A DNA stretch of 8,201 nt from an uncultured bacterium. Its GTDB lineage: Bacteria > Bacteroidota > Bacteroidia > Chitinophagales > CAIOSU01. Under the pieces are notes generated by a model. The model was given only the letters and a program-made list of their open reading frames with translations. It had not been told where the DNA came from and searched no databases. The translations under genes were made by a program, and so were the position numbers. Below, in pieces: positions 6,242 through 8,201 of the stretch. Each line of letters starts with the position of its first letter. Position 1 is the stretch's first letter. Where the stretch lies: the NCBI GenBank assembly GCA_903861055.1, contig CAIOSU010000408.1, positions 1 to 8,201 of the forward strand. The letters run 5' to 3'.

Positions 6242-6982
6242 ATGCTGTCGAAAGCGCAAATTAAGTTTATACAATCTTTACAGCGAAATAAATTCCGCTC
6301 TGAATATCAACAGTATATAGCCGAAGGTGCTAAAATAGTACCAGAACTAATACAGGCAGGTGCTAAGATAGTACAACTTTATGCCCTGCCCGAATGGATA
6401 ACCCAAAATTCGTTGTTATTAAAGCAGCACCATTTAGTTGCCGCAACAATTAATACAAACGAACTGGCTAAAATTTCGGCTTTGGCCGCGCCCAACCAAG
6501 TGCTAGCTGTTATAGCCATACCCCAATATGAGACCAACATTGCTCCCGAAGGTTTAAGCATAGCACTCGATGCCATTCGCGACCCGGGCAACCTTGGGAC
6601 CATAGTGCGCACTGCCGACTGGTTCGGTGTAAAACGAGTATTCTGCTCAACTGATTGTGTTGATCTCTATAATCCCAAAACCGTACAAAGCACGATGGGC
6701 TCCTTAGTAAGGGTTGAAGTGGTTTATACCAACTTGGAAGAACTGTTTAGTGCCCACCCTAGAGTGCCGGTTTTTGCTGCCGACATGCAGGGCAAAAGCC
6801 TTTATGAAACGAAAATGCCTCAAAGTGGCTTCCTGCTAATCGGCAGTGAGTCGCATGGGGTAAGCCCTGCGTTGTTGTCGCTTAGCCAACCGATAAACAT
6901 TCCTCGTTTCGGTGGTGCCGAATCATTGAACGCCGCCATCGCCGCCAGCATTATTTTGGGTTGGTGGAAAGGAATGCCTTAA
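6242..6982 (+). CDS. SpoU/TrmH-family RNA 2'-O-methyltransferase
   Basis: This SPOUT-class enzyme transfers a methyl group from S-adenosylmethionine to a ribose 2'-OH in rRNA or tRNA. The N-terminal substrate-binding domain (about 1-95) opens with SKAQIKFIQSLQRNKFRSEY and YIAEGAKIVPELI, typical for the family and supporting the ATG at 6242. The catalytic domain (about 103-246) has motif 1 DAIRDPGNLGTIVRTADWFG (110-129) with Asn117 and Arg123, motif 2 LLIGSESHGVS (198-208), and motif 3 IPRFGGAESLNAAIAASII (220-238), which form the trefoil-knot cofactor site. Motif 2 has Ser where Asn is usual (IGNE). The length, 246, is normal. RlmB-like 23S rRNA activity is possible, but the target cannot be read from sequence, so no symbol is given. 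The gene has one base to divergent tamL and no gap to convergent aroC; its promoter must lie within the start of tamL. Confidence 0.92.
   Translation: MLSKAQIKFIQSLQRNKFRSEYQQYIAEGAKIVPELIQAGAKIVQLYALPEWITQNSLLLKQHHLVAATINTNELAKISALAAPNQVLAVIAIPQYETNIAPEGLSIALDAIRDPGNLGTIVRTADWFGVKRVFCSTDCVDLYNPKTVQSTMGSLVRVEVVYTNLEELFSAHPRVPVFAADMQGKSLYETKMPQSGFLLIGSESHGVSPALLSLSQPINIPRFGGAESLNAAIAASIILGWWKGMP
6257..6287 (-). promoter_or_regulatory. Weak candidate promoter for tamL inside the methyltransferase gene
   Basis: Read on the minus strand, TTTC at 6287-6284 is followed after 19 nt by TTAATTTG at 6264-6257, matching the -33 TTTG in three of four and the -7 TAnnTTTG in all but one position. It would start transcription about 12 nt before the tamL ATG. 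Since only one base separates the two divergent genes, the tamL promoter must overlap the methyltransferase coding region, and this is the best site seen. Confidence 0.3.
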
Positions 6983-8062
6983 TTATAATTTAGCCGTTCT
7001 ATTTCTTAAAACATGGTCAGCTAATACTAGTGCAGCCATTGCCTCCACTATTGGCACGGCGCGGGGTACTACGCATGGGTCGTGGCGGCCTTTGCCTTGA
7101 ACCGTTACCGCTTCGCCATGTTCGTTTATACTTTCTTGTGCTTGCATTATGGTAGCCACCGGTTTAAATGCCACCCTAAAGTAAATATCCATGCCATTGC
7201 TAATGCCACCTTGTATGCCACCTGAGTGGTTAGTTGTAGTGCTTATTTTGCTAGCTTGGTTTTCAAATTTATCGTTATGCTCTGAGCCCTTTAGCCTCAC
7301 GCCATCAAATCCAGAGCCATACTCAAAGCCCTTGGTGGCATTTATGCTCATCATAGCTTTAGCTAAGTCGGCATGTAGTTTGTCGAAAACTGGTTCGCCC
7401 AAACCCACTGGGGTGCCGCTTATCACGCAACTGACTACACCGCCTAAGGTATCGCCTGCTTTACGCACATCTTCAATGGCATGCACCATCAAAGAAGCGG
7501 TATCGGGGTGCGGGCAACGCACAATGTTAGTCTCGGCAACGGAGAGGTCAAGATCTTGATAAGGTATGGTAAGGTCGATAGGTCCAACCGTTGATACATA
7601 CCCTTGAACCGTTATGCCTATGGTTGCTAAAAACTGCTTGGCAATGGCACCCGCCGCAACGCGCGCTGCAGTTTCGCGGGCGCTGCTTCGGCCACCGCCA
7701 CGGTAGTCGCGGAGGCCATACTTTTCTTGGTATGTAAAGTCTGCATGTGAGGGGCGAAACTTATCTTTAATGTGGCTGTAATCTTTGCTGCGGGCATCTT
7801 CGTTGCGCACCAGCAACGTAATAGGAGTGCCCACGGTTTTACCCTCGAATATACCTGAAAGCACCTCAATTCGGTCTGCCTCCTGTCGCTGGGTGGTAAT
7901 GTTGCTTTGGCCCGGCCGACGGCGGTCCATCTCCTGCTGCACTAGCTCTATATCAATTGTTAAACCCGAAGGACATCCATCAATTACCACGCCCACCGCT
8001 TCGCCATGCGATTCGCCGAAGGTTGTGATGCGGAATATATTGCCAAATGAGTTACCAGCCAT
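6983..8062 (-). CDS. aroC: Chorismate synthase
   Basis: AroC performs the last step of the shikimate pathway, converting 5-enolpyruvylshikimate 3-phosphate to chorismate with reduced FMN as cofactor; chorismate feeds aromatic amino acids, folate and menaquinone. The 359 residues match the usual bacterial length. All three family signatures are present: GESHGEAVGVVIDGCPSG (16-33) with a catalytic His19, YRGGGRSSARETAARVAAGA (120-139) and GKGRHDPCVVPRAVPIVEAM (323-342) with His327. RRRPGQSNITTQR (47-59) and the flavin-loop region SGGIQGGISNG (280-290) are also intact. The start at 8062 gives the standard MAGNSFGNIFRITTFGESHG opening; no Shine-Dalgarno, AT-rich leader. The stop abuts that of the convergent methyltransferase gene. 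It stands alone here, not in an aro cluster. Confidence 0.97.
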   Translation of the reverse strand: MAGNSFGNIFRITTFGESHGEAVGVVIDGCPSGLTIDIELVQQEMDRRRPGQSNITTQRQEADRIEVLSGIFEGKTVGTPITLLVRNEDARSKDYSHIKDKFRPSHADFTYQEKYGLRDYRGGGRSSARETAARVAAGAIAKQFLATIGITVQGYVSTVGPIDLTIPYQDLDLSVAETNIVRCPHPDTASLMVHAIEDVRKAGDTLGGVVSCVISGTPVGLGEPVFDKLHADLAKAMMSINATKGFEYGSGFDGVRLKGSEHNDKFENQASKISTTTNHSGGIQGGISNGMDIYFRVAFKPVATIMQAQESINEHGEAVTVQGKGRHDPCVVPRAVPIVEAMAALVLADHVLRNRTAKL

Positions 8063-8069
8063 TCGTGTA

Positions 8070-8190
8070 ATTTAAAATTGAAAATTCAAGATTTAAAATT
8101 GTCGTTCGTAAATCGCGCTTCGAAAATTATCTTCAGTGCTAATGTACCAATGAAAATTTGGAAATTGGATAATTTGAAGATTTGAAAATG
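8070..8190. repeat. AT-rich word repeats in the aroC leader
   Basis: ATTTAAAATTG occurs twice as an exact direct repeat (8070-8080 and 8091-8101). Further on are inverted copies of the words from the tatC-rpiB gap: TTCGTAAATCG (8105-8115), GTGCTAATGT (8136-8145), AATTTGGAAAT (8155-8165) and ATTTGAAAATG (8180-8190). The block fills most of the space upstream of aroC. No clear promoter was found in it; TAATTTTC on the minus strand near 8123-8130 is the closest -7 match. Confidence 0.6.
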
Positions 8191-8201
8191 AAGAAGGCAT
8201 C

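Noticed and set aside
7191..7559. 122-codon + strand open frame opposite aroC
   Set aside because: It is antisense to the highly conserved chorismate synthase core; a shadow frame.

Overview
The window looks like chromosomal DNA from a member of the Bacteroidota. The evidence is a type IX secretion (T9SS) sorting domain at the end of the first gene, a lipoprotein form of TamA (TamL type), start sites with A-rich leaders and no Shine-Dalgarno, and promoter-like sequences of the TTTG / TAnnTTTG kind used by that phylum. Nothing in the sequence fixes a genus. All complete protein genes look chromosomal and intact; no transposase, phage gene, CRISPR array, tRNA or rRNA was seen.

Layout. At the left edge (2-769, +) is the 3' end of a large secreted multi-module protein that ends in a T9SS sorting domain, followed by a strong hairpin terminator (802-840). 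The protein-free stretch 770-1104 is not empty. It carries a plausible + strand promoter (893-922), a foldable segment and a second hairpin with a T-rich tail (1033-1068), which together suggest an undescribed small RNA of about 140 nt. The remainder (841-892 and 1069-1104) shows nothing recognisable.

From 3792 down to 1105 on the minus strand runs a probable operon: an OmpA-type lipoprotein with a long coiled coil, tatC (inner-membrane core of the Tat exporter), rpiB (ribose-5-phosphate isomerase B) and a small three-helix membrane protein of unknown function. A perfect TAnnTTTG box (3824-3831) lies just upstream of the first gene. Gaps are 14 nt and 5 nt, except for 101 nt between tatC and rpiB, which holds AT-rich repeat words.

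Upstream of that operon is the TamL-type outer-membrane assembly lipoprotein (3901-6240, -). It is divergent from a SpoU/TrmH-type RNA methyltransferase (6242-6982, +), with only one base between the two start codons. The methyltransferase stop codon directly abuts the stop codon of convergent aroC (6983-8062, -; chorismate synthase), so this gene has no non-coding flank on either side. The aroC leader (8063-8201) is AT-rich and repeats, in shuffled order, four 10-11 bp words also found near the tatC-rpiB gap.

Functionally the window centres on the cell envelope (secreted T9SS cargo, outer-membrane assembly, peptidoglycan-linked lipoprotein, Tat export), with housekeeping metabolism (pentose phosphate, shikimate) and RNA modification interleaved. 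I see no defence or mobile system. The most interesting unexplained items are the candidate small RNA, the shuffled intergenic words and the zero-spacing gene junctions.
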